A DNA stretch of 64,000 bases from Drechslerella dactyloides (lineage: Eukaryota; Ascomycota; Orbiliomycetes; Orbiliales; Orbiliaceae): positions 3,782,001-3,846,000 of the forward strand of contig JAGTWJ010000017.1 in the NCBI GenBank assembly GCA_020064725.1, given 5' to 3'. The position numbers and the translations under genes were made by a program. Below the pieces are notes generated by a model that saw only the letters and a program-made list of their open reading frames with translations, had not been told where the DNA came from and made no database searches. Of the stretch, positions 34,115 through 44,590 are shown piece after piece (position 1 is the stretch's first letter; each line of letters opens with the position of its first letter).

Positions 34115-36224
34115 CTAGTCGTCGAACAAGCCTTTGACCTATAGCATGTCACCAGAATCGTTAGCGTGCTACTGTATTGAAAAGTTGAGAAGGAGAATGT
34201 ACTGACCACATCCCGCCGCTGCGTCGGGCCGACGTAACTCCCCTCCTCGGACTCTTGCTTCCCTTCTGCTGCTTTGCCCGCGCTCCCCGCATCCGCATTC
34301 ACCGCCCGCTCCTGCAGCTCTATAAACGACACCCTCTCCGATCCCAGCGATGCATCCCACCCGAGTACGTCATCGTCGTCATCGTCTAGCAACCCTTCGA
34401 TTCCGTCGTCTGCACCCGCCGCAGGCGTCGGCCCGAAAAGATCGTCGTCGTCGTCTTCGTCCATTAGGAAGAGACTCTGGCTCGGCCGCGGTGGCAGTGA
34501 GCCTCTAAAACCGAGCGAGAGCGATGGCTGCCGTGCCGACGGCGTGTCTCTGCTGGTATCCGACGCCGCAGACACGGAGCCGATGCGGGGTGTAGCCCGT
34601 CCTGGTGGTGGCGGCGGCGGCGGCGGCATATCAGCGGACCCCGATGCGGATTTAGAAGACGCAGCTCTGCTAGCGGCTGGTGTGATCGATGGAGCTGACG
34701 GCGGCGGGCCCGCAGAAGAACCTGGACTAACGACCGGTGTATTCACCCTTCTCGACGGACCGGCAGCAGAACTCTGCGGCTGTACCGAGACCTTTACAGG
34801 CGGCGCCGAAGTCTCCCTCGATCTTCCAGCGGCAGCAGCACTCGCGCCCGCCCCACGATGCATCACAATCTTCGCAACGGGTTCCGCCTTCCCCGCGCCG
34901 GCTGGCCCCGCCGCGCCTTTTTTCCGCGTCATGAGCGTGAATTCGCAAAACATGCCGTTCTGATCATACGTAACTTGCATCGGCTGCCCGGCCTCCCCAT
35001 ATGCTGCGGATATCTGCACGGCGTCAAGCGTGCCCGCGTGTGTAACCATCGCTTTGAAGTCTTTCACGTTGATGGCGATGTGGGTGTCCCTTGCGACTTG
35101 AAACTCGTGGAACTCGATCAAGTCGAGCTCGATGGACGTCTGCAGCGGGTGCTTCAAGATCTCTGCATAAAATATAACCCGTCAGTCTTATGAACTATCT
35201 TTGTGGGAGTCCGTTGGTGTTCGTGGCAAAGTGGGTATACGCACGCGCGCCGTCGACAATCTTCTCGGAAAAGCTGGTGAAGCTCGCGCGGTCCTCCTCG
35301 GACCCGATGTCCAGATGCTCAGCCTTGGGGCCAAAGTGCTCCATCCACTTCTTCAGCTCCCCCGCGCGGATAGTCCAGCGGTTTACGCCCCACTCTTTCA
35401 GAAAGGTCGCGTACATGATGTCAGCCTCCTCATACTGCAGCTTGAACGTCTTTAAAACACCTGTACGCAGTTTCATTCTCCTTGTTAGTATCATACCGGA
35501 ACCATCCACCTATCCGGCTATGTGATTGCAGGTATATGTATTTTGGGAAAGCTAGGTTCACGACGTACCGTGCCGGCAGAACAGCTTGATCACCAGTCGG
35601 CATTGGACTTTATTATCCCGCTCGTGCAAGCTGATCTCACACTTCTCGATCCCCTGCACGAGACTCTCATCCCGCTCCTTGTTGACCGTCTCCTGGACGT
35701 ATCTTCCGCGGAACACAGGGAGCAGCGCCTGAAATTCATTCACATAATCAGTACTATTCGATGACATGTAAAAGACAGTTATTGATAGGGCATTATTAGC
35801 TGTATGTTACGCACCTTGACGTTGATCTTACACACGAACGCCCCTTCCTCAACCCGCGCCGAGCTCTGGCTGCCGTTGCTGTTGAACAGCGGGCTGTCGC
35901 CGAGCTTGCTCGGGTCCGGCACGAAATTGTAGGCGTCGCAAAAGGTGTCTCCGGCGACGCAAATGAGAACGTGAGCCGAATGCGTCGAGTTCAGAGTCCG
36001 TAAGTTTAGCTGTATCATATCGCATCAGCAAATACATACTTACTATTCAATGACATTCAATCGGAGTCCCTGAGACGTCGAGTGAGGGATTAGCTGGATA
36101 TCATGACTACCTTGTTTCTCCTAGCTTCAAGCGTAACATGGTCTCCGAATTTCGCCAGGCAGCTCAGCGCCTCGTACAGCCGGTCGACAGCAAGCGGGCT
36201 GAGCGTAATGTTGAGCGTCGACAT
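34115..36224 (-). CDS. RAD9: DNA-damage checkpoint clamp subunit Rad9
   Basis: Six exons on the minus strand (36224-36111, 36009-35815, 35728-35569, 35460-35245, 35162-34207, 34138-34115) give 554 residues. Rad9 with Rad1 and Hus1 forms the 9-1-1 clamp that is loaded at damaged DNA and activates checkpoint kinases. The PCNA-like part (1 to about 320) begins MSTLNITLSPLAVDRLYEAL, shows LPVFRGRYVQETV and ends with a conserved QTSIELDLIEFHEFQV block. The C-terminal 230 residues are disordered, rich in Pro, Ser and acidic runs, as expected for the phosphorylated tail. The last exon is only 24 bases and restores the conserved terminus VKGLFDD; without it the frame reads into unrelated sequence. 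Introns are 68-108 bases. Confidence 0.92.
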
Positions 36225-37270
36225 CAGTAGTCTGAATCAGACGCCGGTGATACTTTATGCGTTGTTGACGTTGGAAGAGCGCTCGCGTCGGCCGATGCTT
36301 TCACCAGGAATCGACTCGCGCTCACGACGTGTATACGTGTACCACGTGTCCGAGAACGAGCGTGTGTGAAGTCTGCAGCTCTGATATATTAAGAGTAGGT
36401 AACGAATGGCCTTGTCAGCTCCTGCGCTACAGATGGAAGCATCGTCGCTGGCTGGTGAACGGTAGGTGGATGCGTGAGCTCAGGCTGGCTAACTGTAACT
36501 GATGTTGATGTCGCATAATATTAATTGGGCACGACCAAGTAGCAAAAATGCAGATAAAACTTCAATAAGCCACGATCTCGATAACGTGCACCTTGGAATC
36601 ATCCACGTTGGCTGGAGGTCTGCGACGGAGACAACATATTCATGTTTAACGGTACTCTACACGCATAAATATTCTTGGGTTGACGGGCGAAATATCTCTG
36701 CATAGGGTTAGTTTGCCCGTGGATGACACTAAAAAATCATAATATCTGGAAAAGATTGTTCAAGAGCAATTTATACACTACGGATATAAGTCGTATGCTA
36801 GCTTGAAGAAATATTAATCCACCACGATGTCTACCCCAATCGACTGAGGAACAAATTCAAAAAGGCAAAGGGGAGCTGTTTCCTATCAAAAACGCCTGCT
36901 AGAACTAATGTTGTCGCATGCAAAAGAGAACAATCAACTAGAAACTTAACAAAAGCAACGGCTCAGGCACACCGGAGGGCAAAGACTGTTGCAAGCCGAC
37001 GCATCCCCCGCGAATCTACAGTATGCGAATTCACGGGCGGGGCGTCCAGCTAGAGAAAAGGCTGGGTGGCAAGCGTTCAAAGGGGACGGCCGGGTTGTCA
37101 AAACCGAGCAGGCATCCCTCCCAAAAATTGCCGATTATCAAACTGAAAATGAAATATGCCCCCGGTTCCTTGAAGCGAAAAAGCATCAGTGGCAAGCGGT
37201 AACGACAGGATGAGTGAGTGAATGTTAGCGATTGGCATCACTGGCTTCACACTCAGCAGCCAAATGCAGA
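36225..37270. other. Spacer between UBC8 and RAD9
   Basis: About 1 kb containing the RAD9 promoter and the UBC8 3' region. The part around 36500-36900 is AT-rich. No gene or named element is seen. Confidence 0.55.
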
Positions 37271-38445
37271 CTATACTTCCATCGTGCCTGCGGGGTCTTC
37301 ATCGCCGGAGTCGTAGGAGCCTACAGAGCTCATCTCTTCGTCGCTTTCGCTCTCGTCCTCGGCAGCATCGATGGCTTCTTTAGTGGCGTACTTGTTCACA
37401 TATTCTACTCGTGTTATTTCGGTTTAGTGATATCAATCCATATGTGCGACATAGGATAAAGCAACATGAAGAAGAAAGGAGAAGGTGAGAGGAGGCGCAC
37501 GCACCTTTGACCTTCGTAGCATACTGCTCCTTATTCCTCATCATCAGAGCAGCGGCTTCTCCATTGAGCGGGTCATTGGCATTCGGATAGCCCAGCAGTT
37601 GCGGTAGAAACACTTCGAAGATGTTGATCATGTCGAACATCGGCGACCAAGTCTGATTTATGACGTCAAGGCAGACGGAGCCGCTCCTAGGATGCAAGCT
37701 GGTTAGACAACTAAGAGTATCGGCGGTAGGAACGGTAAGACGAACAACTCATCGATGTTTGGGTGGAAGATCTTGTTGACGAAGCCGATGGAAGGCGACT
37801 TGTACGGATACTGATCCGGTAACTCGACATGTACTTTCCATATTCCGCCTTCGAAGGGAGCTGTAATGTGACGCAAAGTAAGTAGGTGGCACGAACAAAG
37901 TGGTGACAAGGTCGGCCATACTCTCTTTCGGCCCGTTAAATCGAACGTAGAATTCCTGCCTGTTGGTTGCGCAGTGCGTGAGCTATCGTATGCGTCCGAG
38001 GAGGGTGGAGCTTTGCATACACTACGCGCGATTGGTTAGTCAGCATGTATTGATAAGAGGAGCTCGGTGTCGTGTGCACGGGCGGGTGGAGGCGTACTGT
38101 TATCGTTGACCAGGGTGACTTCGTAGTCGCTCATCAGCCTGCCAGAGTGTCGAGACGGTCAATGCCATGATTTGCGGCGCGAGAAATGCGCCCGCTGCTG
38201 AAAAAGCGGGGCTCCGGGGGAGCATTGTACACATACAGCCTACGGATTCCAGGTTAGCGATGCTGCTTTCCGCCGGTGGTTGCAGCTGGCCGTGTGGCAA
38301 AAGCCAAGCTGCCCAGGGGATTGACCCTTACTTCATGACCTAGTTCCACAGACGAGTGCAATCAGCATCTCTGTTCCTGGAGCTCGCGTGTGCACGAGGA
38401 GGCGTTGCTCACGTCCGTCTCGATCCTTCTCCTCGGAGAACTCAT
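37271..38445 (-). CDS. UBC8: Ubiquitin-conjugating enzyme Ubc8 (UBE2H type), with three micro-exons
   Basis: Ubc8 is an E2 that in yeast works with the GID ligase to degrade gluconeogenic enzymes. Nine exons are needed: 38445-38413, 38339-38332 (8 bases), 38239-38237 (3 bases), 38138-38098, 38021 (1 base), 37959-37922, 37860-37746, 37686-37505, 37404-37271. They sum to 555 bases, 184 residues. The product begins [20 protein letters not shown], continues NDNMQEFYVRF, has the HPN motif, catalytic C85 in LSGSVCLDV, and an acidic C-terminal tail as in UBE2H proteins. The small exons supply VMK, one of the two conserved Leu residues, and one base of the Met codon in NDNMQEF. Intron lengths are 59-100 bases. 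The identity is certain; the 1-base exon is inferred and could be replaced by a one-base assembly error at the 38098 junction. Confidence 0.88.
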
Positions 38446-38944
38446 CTTGCCCGGGTTTCTGCGGCGGCCTGGCGGATCTCGATTGGCGATAGCTGGAGCT
38501 GGGTGTCCAAGGAACAGCGGATTCAGATTGCGGCAGCAGACAGGTTGTGGCGGTGGAGCTGCGATTCCAGCTGGGGACGATGGCGCTCGCGGGGCAGGTT
38601 TCGCAGGCGGTTATGCCGGCCGAAAGTCGGCGTAGGTCAGCAAGGCGGGCTCGAACGGCGGCGGAAATTGGCGAGGCGAGGGAGTCTCGTGCGCAGCGTG
38701 GAGACGGCCGGAATCTGCTTGGAGATGGTGCTCCCTGCTGGGATCGCGGAGGCTGCTCGATTCTGCTTGCGGTCGACGGCCGGGCTGGTGATGTTGGGGG
38801 AATGGTGGTGGAGTGACGGAACAAGGTCTTTGTTGTTCTTATAAAGCTGTCGGAGCTGGGCGGGGTTCCTCGACTCGACCGCCTCGACTCGACTGACCTG
38901 TTCGCCTGCCGCCTGACCGCTGTCTCTCATTCGCCGGCCATCAG
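38446..38944. other. Divergent promoter between UBC8 and the gene to its right
   Basis: About 500 bases between outward-facing genes. TATAAAG at 38840-38846 points to the right-hand gene. A CT/CGACT-rich tract follows (38869-38930). The 162-codon frames on both strands here are mutual shadows of GC-rich sequence. Confidence 0.5.
38840..38846 (+). promoter_or_regulatory. Possible TATA box of the gene at 38945-40315
   Basis: TATAAAG about 100 bases upstream of the first coding-like sequence. It suggests transcription starts near 38870-38900. Confidence 0.35.
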
Positions 38945-40315
38945 ACCGAACCCGGCGAACATTCCCCGGCCACCGCCAGGCGAGAGCGCATCCCGGCTGC
39001 TGGACCGACCAGGCGGGCTCGCCCTCGCGTCATCACGCCAGAAACACGACTTCAGACCGCATCGATCGCGATCCTGGATTCCCACCGAGAACCGCACCGC
39101 CCCCCGGGGACGGGACGCTATCTCCCATGGAGGGACAGCCCCGGCGACGCCCGACCTCGCAAACGACCCAAGTTCGAGCAACGGAGCGACGATGACGCCG
39201 CGGCCAAGCGCCGACAGACGGAGGCGGAGGCTGCTTTCAAAGAAGACGAGTTAGTGCCACTCACTCCACCCTGCACCGATCTCGCACCGCGACGTTGATA
39301 CTAACCGCGACGTCCTCCTGCATGTAGGTACATGAGAGACGGCCTCTCGCACGACGACCATTACATCATGGTCGAGGACGAGCTGCTCCAGATCGCAAAG
39401 TCCTACACTGCGAAGCTGCACTCCGCTGAGCTCGCGCGCCTGCAAGAGCAACTCGCCCGGCGCAAGTCGCAGAAAGCCGCCGCCGCCGCCGCCTCGCAGC
39501 AATCGCAGCCCAAGGTTACGGTAGCGATGTCGAAACAGCGACAATTCGTCGAGCGGAAGCGTGCTCACGATGCCGCTGTAAAGCAGGCCGCTGGTGTGAA
39601 GCAGGAAGAGCCAACTTACAACCCAAAATTCGCGTCTCGATCTCTCGGACGGTTGATGACGACCTCTGCCCAGCGGTTAGATGCTGTACTACCTCTGCCG
39701 CCGCTCCCAGGAAAGGGGATAAAGCCGGCGACACGCGCTGCTGCCGGCTTCATGCATGCAAACTTTAAGAAGCCTTCATCGACGCAGACATCCCCATCCG
39801 CGATCCGGAGACAGGTCAGCTATATTATCGAAGACGCAAACGATGAAGACGGCGGCCAGGAAACTGGATCGAGTGATGGAGACGATGAGGACGACCTAGA
39901 TGCGATGCCAAAGCGGAAAGAGCCTACAAGAGTTACTCCGATCAGTCGGAAGGCTAGCCTGCAGGATATACGCAGCGGAATTGCTTTGTCAAAACACCCT
40001 GCGGCAGTTCCTCCACGAGAGCCCATCCGCAAGTCTGTTACTGCGAAACCCGCATCACGCTCTCTATCCTCGTCACCGATATCCACTCGGCCCCCTAGCA
40101 GATACTCAGCAGCGCTGCCGTCAAAGCTCCCCGCAACACCCTCTCTTCCGGCGTCAGCAAGCAAACCGACCCCACCCTCAACCACAACCAAGCACAAGCA
40201 TCGCATACATCTTGTAGATTCCGACTCGGACGACTATGTGGATGCCGAACAAGCCGCGCGATGGCGTCGACGCAGGGAATTAGCAGCGAGTCTCAAATCC
40301 GGCGCAAAAAGCTGA
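38945..40315 (+). CDS. Unrecognised disordered nuclear-type protein, 5' end unresolved
   Basis: At least two exons (38945-39249, 39328-40315) give 430 visible residues. The joined frame reads through TGRYLPWRD, RKRPKFEQ and AAFKEDEYMRDGLSH into VEDELLQIAKSYTAKLHSAE, a stretch that I recall as conserved in fungal hypothetical proteins of unknown function. Most of the rest is disordered: an Ala/Gln run, acidic patches (DEDGGQETGSSDGDDEDD) and a C-terminal HRIHLVDSDSDDYVD with a basic end. The 78-base intron has a CTAAC branch site. No ATG occurs in frame upstream, back to a TGA at 38894, so the start must lie in another exon; the CAG at 38942-38944 is a possible acceptor. A start at the in-frame Met at 39332 is possible but would drop coding-like sequence. 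Basic clusters suggest a nuclear or DNA-related role; this is inference. Confidence 0.65.
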
Positions 40316-42537
40316 AGGCCTATTCGCCAATACAATCCATCTCAACATATCCCTATTTCACTGATGATCGAGAGGATACGGCAGTCCATCTCTCTATCGC
40401 CATGTTTGACGGGGCTACGGGTCCTGAAACTTGTGACCCGGGAAGCGCAGTCGTGATTCTTTGGAGCTCTGCAGATGATATTCATGCGCTGCATGCGCCT
40501 TTGGACGCGGTCACCGATTGGCTGCAGGCCTCTTGCTCTCAGGAGCTAGTTGACATCCCGCATGTCAACATAACCCTCGACTGGCCAATACCATGCTTGT
40601 CAACTAAACTTCAATCCTAGCCAACCGAATGCGGACACATCCACAGCTAGTATGGATATCTCAAGTCATTCTCACTTCCTTCAATGACTTACTCGCCTAC
40701 TTAGCACCGAGGCTACACCACCAGCGAATACGAGCCCTCGGATCAGCTGTGAGAACACCAAGCTATACTCGTCTTCGTCACCCGGTTAATTAGCTATGAA
40801 CACCAAGGTATCAGAATATGCAACTGCATACTAAGCCTTAGTCACACCTTACTCGAACTTCCAACAACCGAGCTTCGGGCCACCGGCGATAACATAACGT
40901 AAACGAGGCTCCACTTGAAAAAAAAAAAAATATCCAGAATATGCAGCCTGCAGGCGCAGCCGGCATCGATGGTTGATTGCCTTTACCCTCGCCTCGTCTC
41001 GTCTGCGCCCACGTGGCCTCCCCCGTCAGACTTGGAATAGTCCGAAAGCTAAGTGCATTGATGACATTGCACGGATTCCAGCATACATGCTCACCATCGA
41101 TGTCATTTGTCAGTCCGTCCAGGTAACTGTATATAACGCAGTGCGTATTCCGAAAACAATGGTACGGACGTGCATACACGCACGGCGGAGCAAAGCAGGC
41201 AGTTACAAAACAGGCATTGCGTACCGCTACCTTTTACCGACCATGGATGATGTGATGGCGCATACGTACGTACGTACGTACGAGGGGAGCGGACACTCCG
41301 AAGACGTCTAGTCGGCTGTGTCAAGTTAACGGCCCCGCATGCGTGCGCATGCTCTTTCCACTCCGAGGCGCTGCATGCCCTGGCACCTACCCAAGTACCT
41401 ACCTACCTCCGTACGCCTCGAGCGAGCGTTACAGACTTGCATATCGCTACATACGAACGTAAGGGCGTTATGTTACGTTACGTTACGTTGCATTTGCGAG
41501 TGTATGTGTGGGAAATTGAATCGATCGAAATGGATGCGTAGTATAGTATAGTATACATCTAGTATACACGCAAGAAGAAACGAATTTGTTTTTTCACTAA
41601 TTTGTGAAACGGTGTATGTCGAAAGAAGAAGAGAAAGGTGGTGTAGGAGTAGGAGTTACGATTAAAAAGTGTGTTCTAGTAGAGATATACTACCGTATAC
41701 TAGCCCCCTCCAGCACGCGCACCGTATATGCATCTGCATCTACATGCAGCCAACCAACCAGCCATTACTGAAAAAAACTTCACAGAGCAATCAAACGAGA
41801 GGCAAAAAAAAAAGGCTCTCTGCCCTCAGTCATGCCCAAAAGCAAACAAAAGCATCGCTGTGCGTCTTCCGACATGAAGTGAGGAAGTCAAGGATAAAAT
41901 TTAGAAGTCGAAGAGCAGAAAGCCAGAAAAAGCGAAATTACCACTCTGCTAAGCGTACAAATTGCAAACTGCAAAAGCACAAAAATGTTAACACCAACGT
42001 TGCATAAACGGGAACCAAAAAAAAGTAGTGGTACTAAGCTATACGTTATAAAAGACAGACGAGCAAAACAATAGGAGAAAAAAAATGGTGGATTAATAGG
42101 CACATAGAAGGGTAGTAAAAGAAAAAAAAATTAATCGGTTTCCAACTCCTTTAATGTGAATAGCAATAAGATAAGTTCTGCTGAGGAAAGTTTGAGAGCT
42201 CGCTCTCGTGTGTAAAATCCGTTGTTGATGTTTACGGAAAGTAGAAGCGGTAGGTGGGGCTAAGCGGGCCCAAAGGGTTAAAGGAGGTCGGTCCATCGAA
42301 AGTAGAGAGGTCTTGTCTTCGCATGATCACAATGGTGCATTCGAATCGTTAAGCCGTGCCAGTTAGGAAAGATGAAGCAAATAATAGTGAGACAAAGATA
42401 ATGTGAGGGGCAGAATTGAATGCGGCTTGGTCATGTCGGCAGTGTCTTCGTCTTCATCGTCGTCGTCGCCGTTGAAGAGGAACTTGCAGGTAGCCATTGG
42501 GCAGGCAGAGGTCACAGGCGTGCACAGAGCACGGCAT
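40316..42537. other. Spacer downstream of the kinase gene, with simple repeats
   Basis: No certain gene. A 119-codon frame at 40261-40620 overlaps the end of the previous gene (see findings). ACGT-type repeats lie at 41264-41282 and TTACG units at 41473-41487. 41770-42135 is strongly A-rich with several runs of 7-10 A's. Confidence 0.5.
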
Positions 42538-44590
42538 CTAACCGATGATCTGGCGTGCGCCTTCCCGCCCCAATACGCCGCGCTCCTGAGGCTTGGGACT
42601 AGCACCCCTACCCTTCCTCTTCGACAGAAATCCAAGCATTCCAGACGGTTTCTTTTGGTCGCCCTTTGCCAGTGCCGCTGATTGCGCCGTGTCGGAACCG
42701 TTAGTGCTCCATGATCCTGCTTGATTGAGCACCACTTGCGGACCATTGGTCGACGACTGCGTTCTCCCGCCACCGCTGCTAACGGCATGGCTGGGGAGCG
42801 GCGGCACCGGAGGCACAGCGTTTGGGGTCGTATGCGATCTGTGCAGGTCGTGCATGGAGCTGCTGGTCGGCGGCCGACTGGGCTCGTCCTTCGCAGTCAC
42901 AGTCGTTGGTATGGGTGGCGAGCCACTCGGAGATGGCGAGACAACCCTTGATTTCTCGTTATCGCTGTTATCACCAGTCACGGCAGCGCCAATGATAACC
43001 GGACGAGGTCGGTCCTCGGAAGCAGGTTTTACCCAGTCCGGGACTGGACCAACCGACTTTGTCAATGGGTCGACAGTTCCGGGGTATCTTCTGCAAGTTA
43101 GTGTCAGAGAATATTGATCGCTCGCAGTTGATCGTGGGTTTGTACTCACTTGTCATATTGCGCCACTGTGTAGTCGAATGGCTCGAACAGAGTTTCTATC
43201 ATCCTGTGGAGCTCCTCGGTTCTGACCTCTTGAGGGGTGGCGTCTTCCTTCAGTTGTTCTCTGGGTTTCTGTCTCCTCGCTCTAGCTTCCAATGGCGCCT
43301 CCTCTAACAACAACTCCTCCAAATCGTATGTCGCATCAAAGTTGGTTTTGTCGCGAGACGGGACGAACACCGGGTCAATTTCCTTTCGCATTAGGGCTTC
43401 AAAGTCGATATCTCGGAAAAAAGGATGGCTCGTCAGAGTCTCGAATCCGGCGGCTCCAATTCTGTACTTCGGGTCCGGATTCAGCAGGCCCTTGATGGCG
43501 CTCACGCATTGCGTCGAAACTGGTGGGTTCGTGATGGGATAGTGTGGGTTGGCGCGCATGATTTCCTTCGCTAATTCTTCATGAGAGTCGGATACAAACG
43601 GACGCTTTGATTTTGTGTTAGTATCGCTGGAGGAACGTGAAAATGCGGATGTGGGCCTCACCTTGCCGTAAATACACTCGTAGAACACGACACCAAGCGA
43701 CCACCAATCCACAGCTGTTCCGTATCCCTTGCCCGCATAGACTTCCGGCGCGAGATATGCCAATGTACCCGACTTACTCGTCAAAGGCCTATCCGGACCG
43801 ATGTCTGAGGCGACGTTCTATCGGCAAAAGTTAGGACAGTCGACGGTGTTATGTAAATAATTGAAATTGCTTACAAAGTCAGCCAGATGGACGTGCCCAT
43901 CGGAATCCAGCAGTATATTGTCCGGCTTGACATCTCGGTGGACTATCATCCGCTTGTGGGTGTATACCAACGCGCATGCGATTTCTGCCATCCAAAACCG
44001 CACGGCGTCTTCTGTGAATGATTTTCGGTTGATGTGGAATCGCAGGTCACCTCCGTTCATCAAATCCACAACGATGTATCTGGAAATTCGTCAGCGTCTT
44101 GTTTCGCACTCCGAGTCTTCAGCGAACAGGCCTTACAGGTACTCGACATCCTGGAAACTGTATCTCAGATTGCAAATGAATGGGTGATTGAGGTGCTCCA
44201 GCATTCGTCTTTCTCGTATAATGTTCCGGACACTCTCCGATCTTACGACTGAAAGAGAATCGCTGTTAGTATACGTCCATAGTTCCGAGCTGTGAGTTTG
44301 CACGCACGTACCCTCATCTTTTCTTATGTATTTTAAGGCGAAGGTCAGAGCGGTGTCTTTCCGTTCTACGATTCGTACTTTGCCGAACGCTCCTTTACCA
44401 ACGACCCGGAGTAATCTGAAATGGTTGAGGTTGACTGCAAATTATAACGGACGGACCATTAGCATGAGAATCTCCACTTCTCCCCGCTTCACCGCCGGAA
44501 CTTCGGCATTGCAGGGACCTGTAGACGAGCCGCCAAACAGTGCATACCTTCGTCCGTGAAGACCACGGGTTTCCCGTTGTTGTTGCCCAT
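42538..44590 (-). CDS. AGC-type serine/threonine kinase of the STK32/YANK group
   Basis: Seven exons (44590-44548, 44434-44312, 44248-44137, 44079-43875, 43817-43662, 43604-43150, 43090-42538) give 548 residues. It starts MGNNNGKPVVFTDEVNLNHF, the YANK-type N-terminus with a possible myristoylation glycine. The kinase domain (about 20-285) has the glycine loop GKGAFGKV, ATP-binding K49, catalytic HRDVKPDN (D142) and an activation loop that begins DFN (160-162) in place of DFG, a hallmark of this group, followed by GTLAYLAPEVY. A C-terminal 180-residue tail is Pro/Ser-rich and disordered. Targets are unknown. Intron 5 is 57 bases, in frame and stop-free; intron 6 ends at a tandem CAGAAG acceptor. 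Confidence 0.92.
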
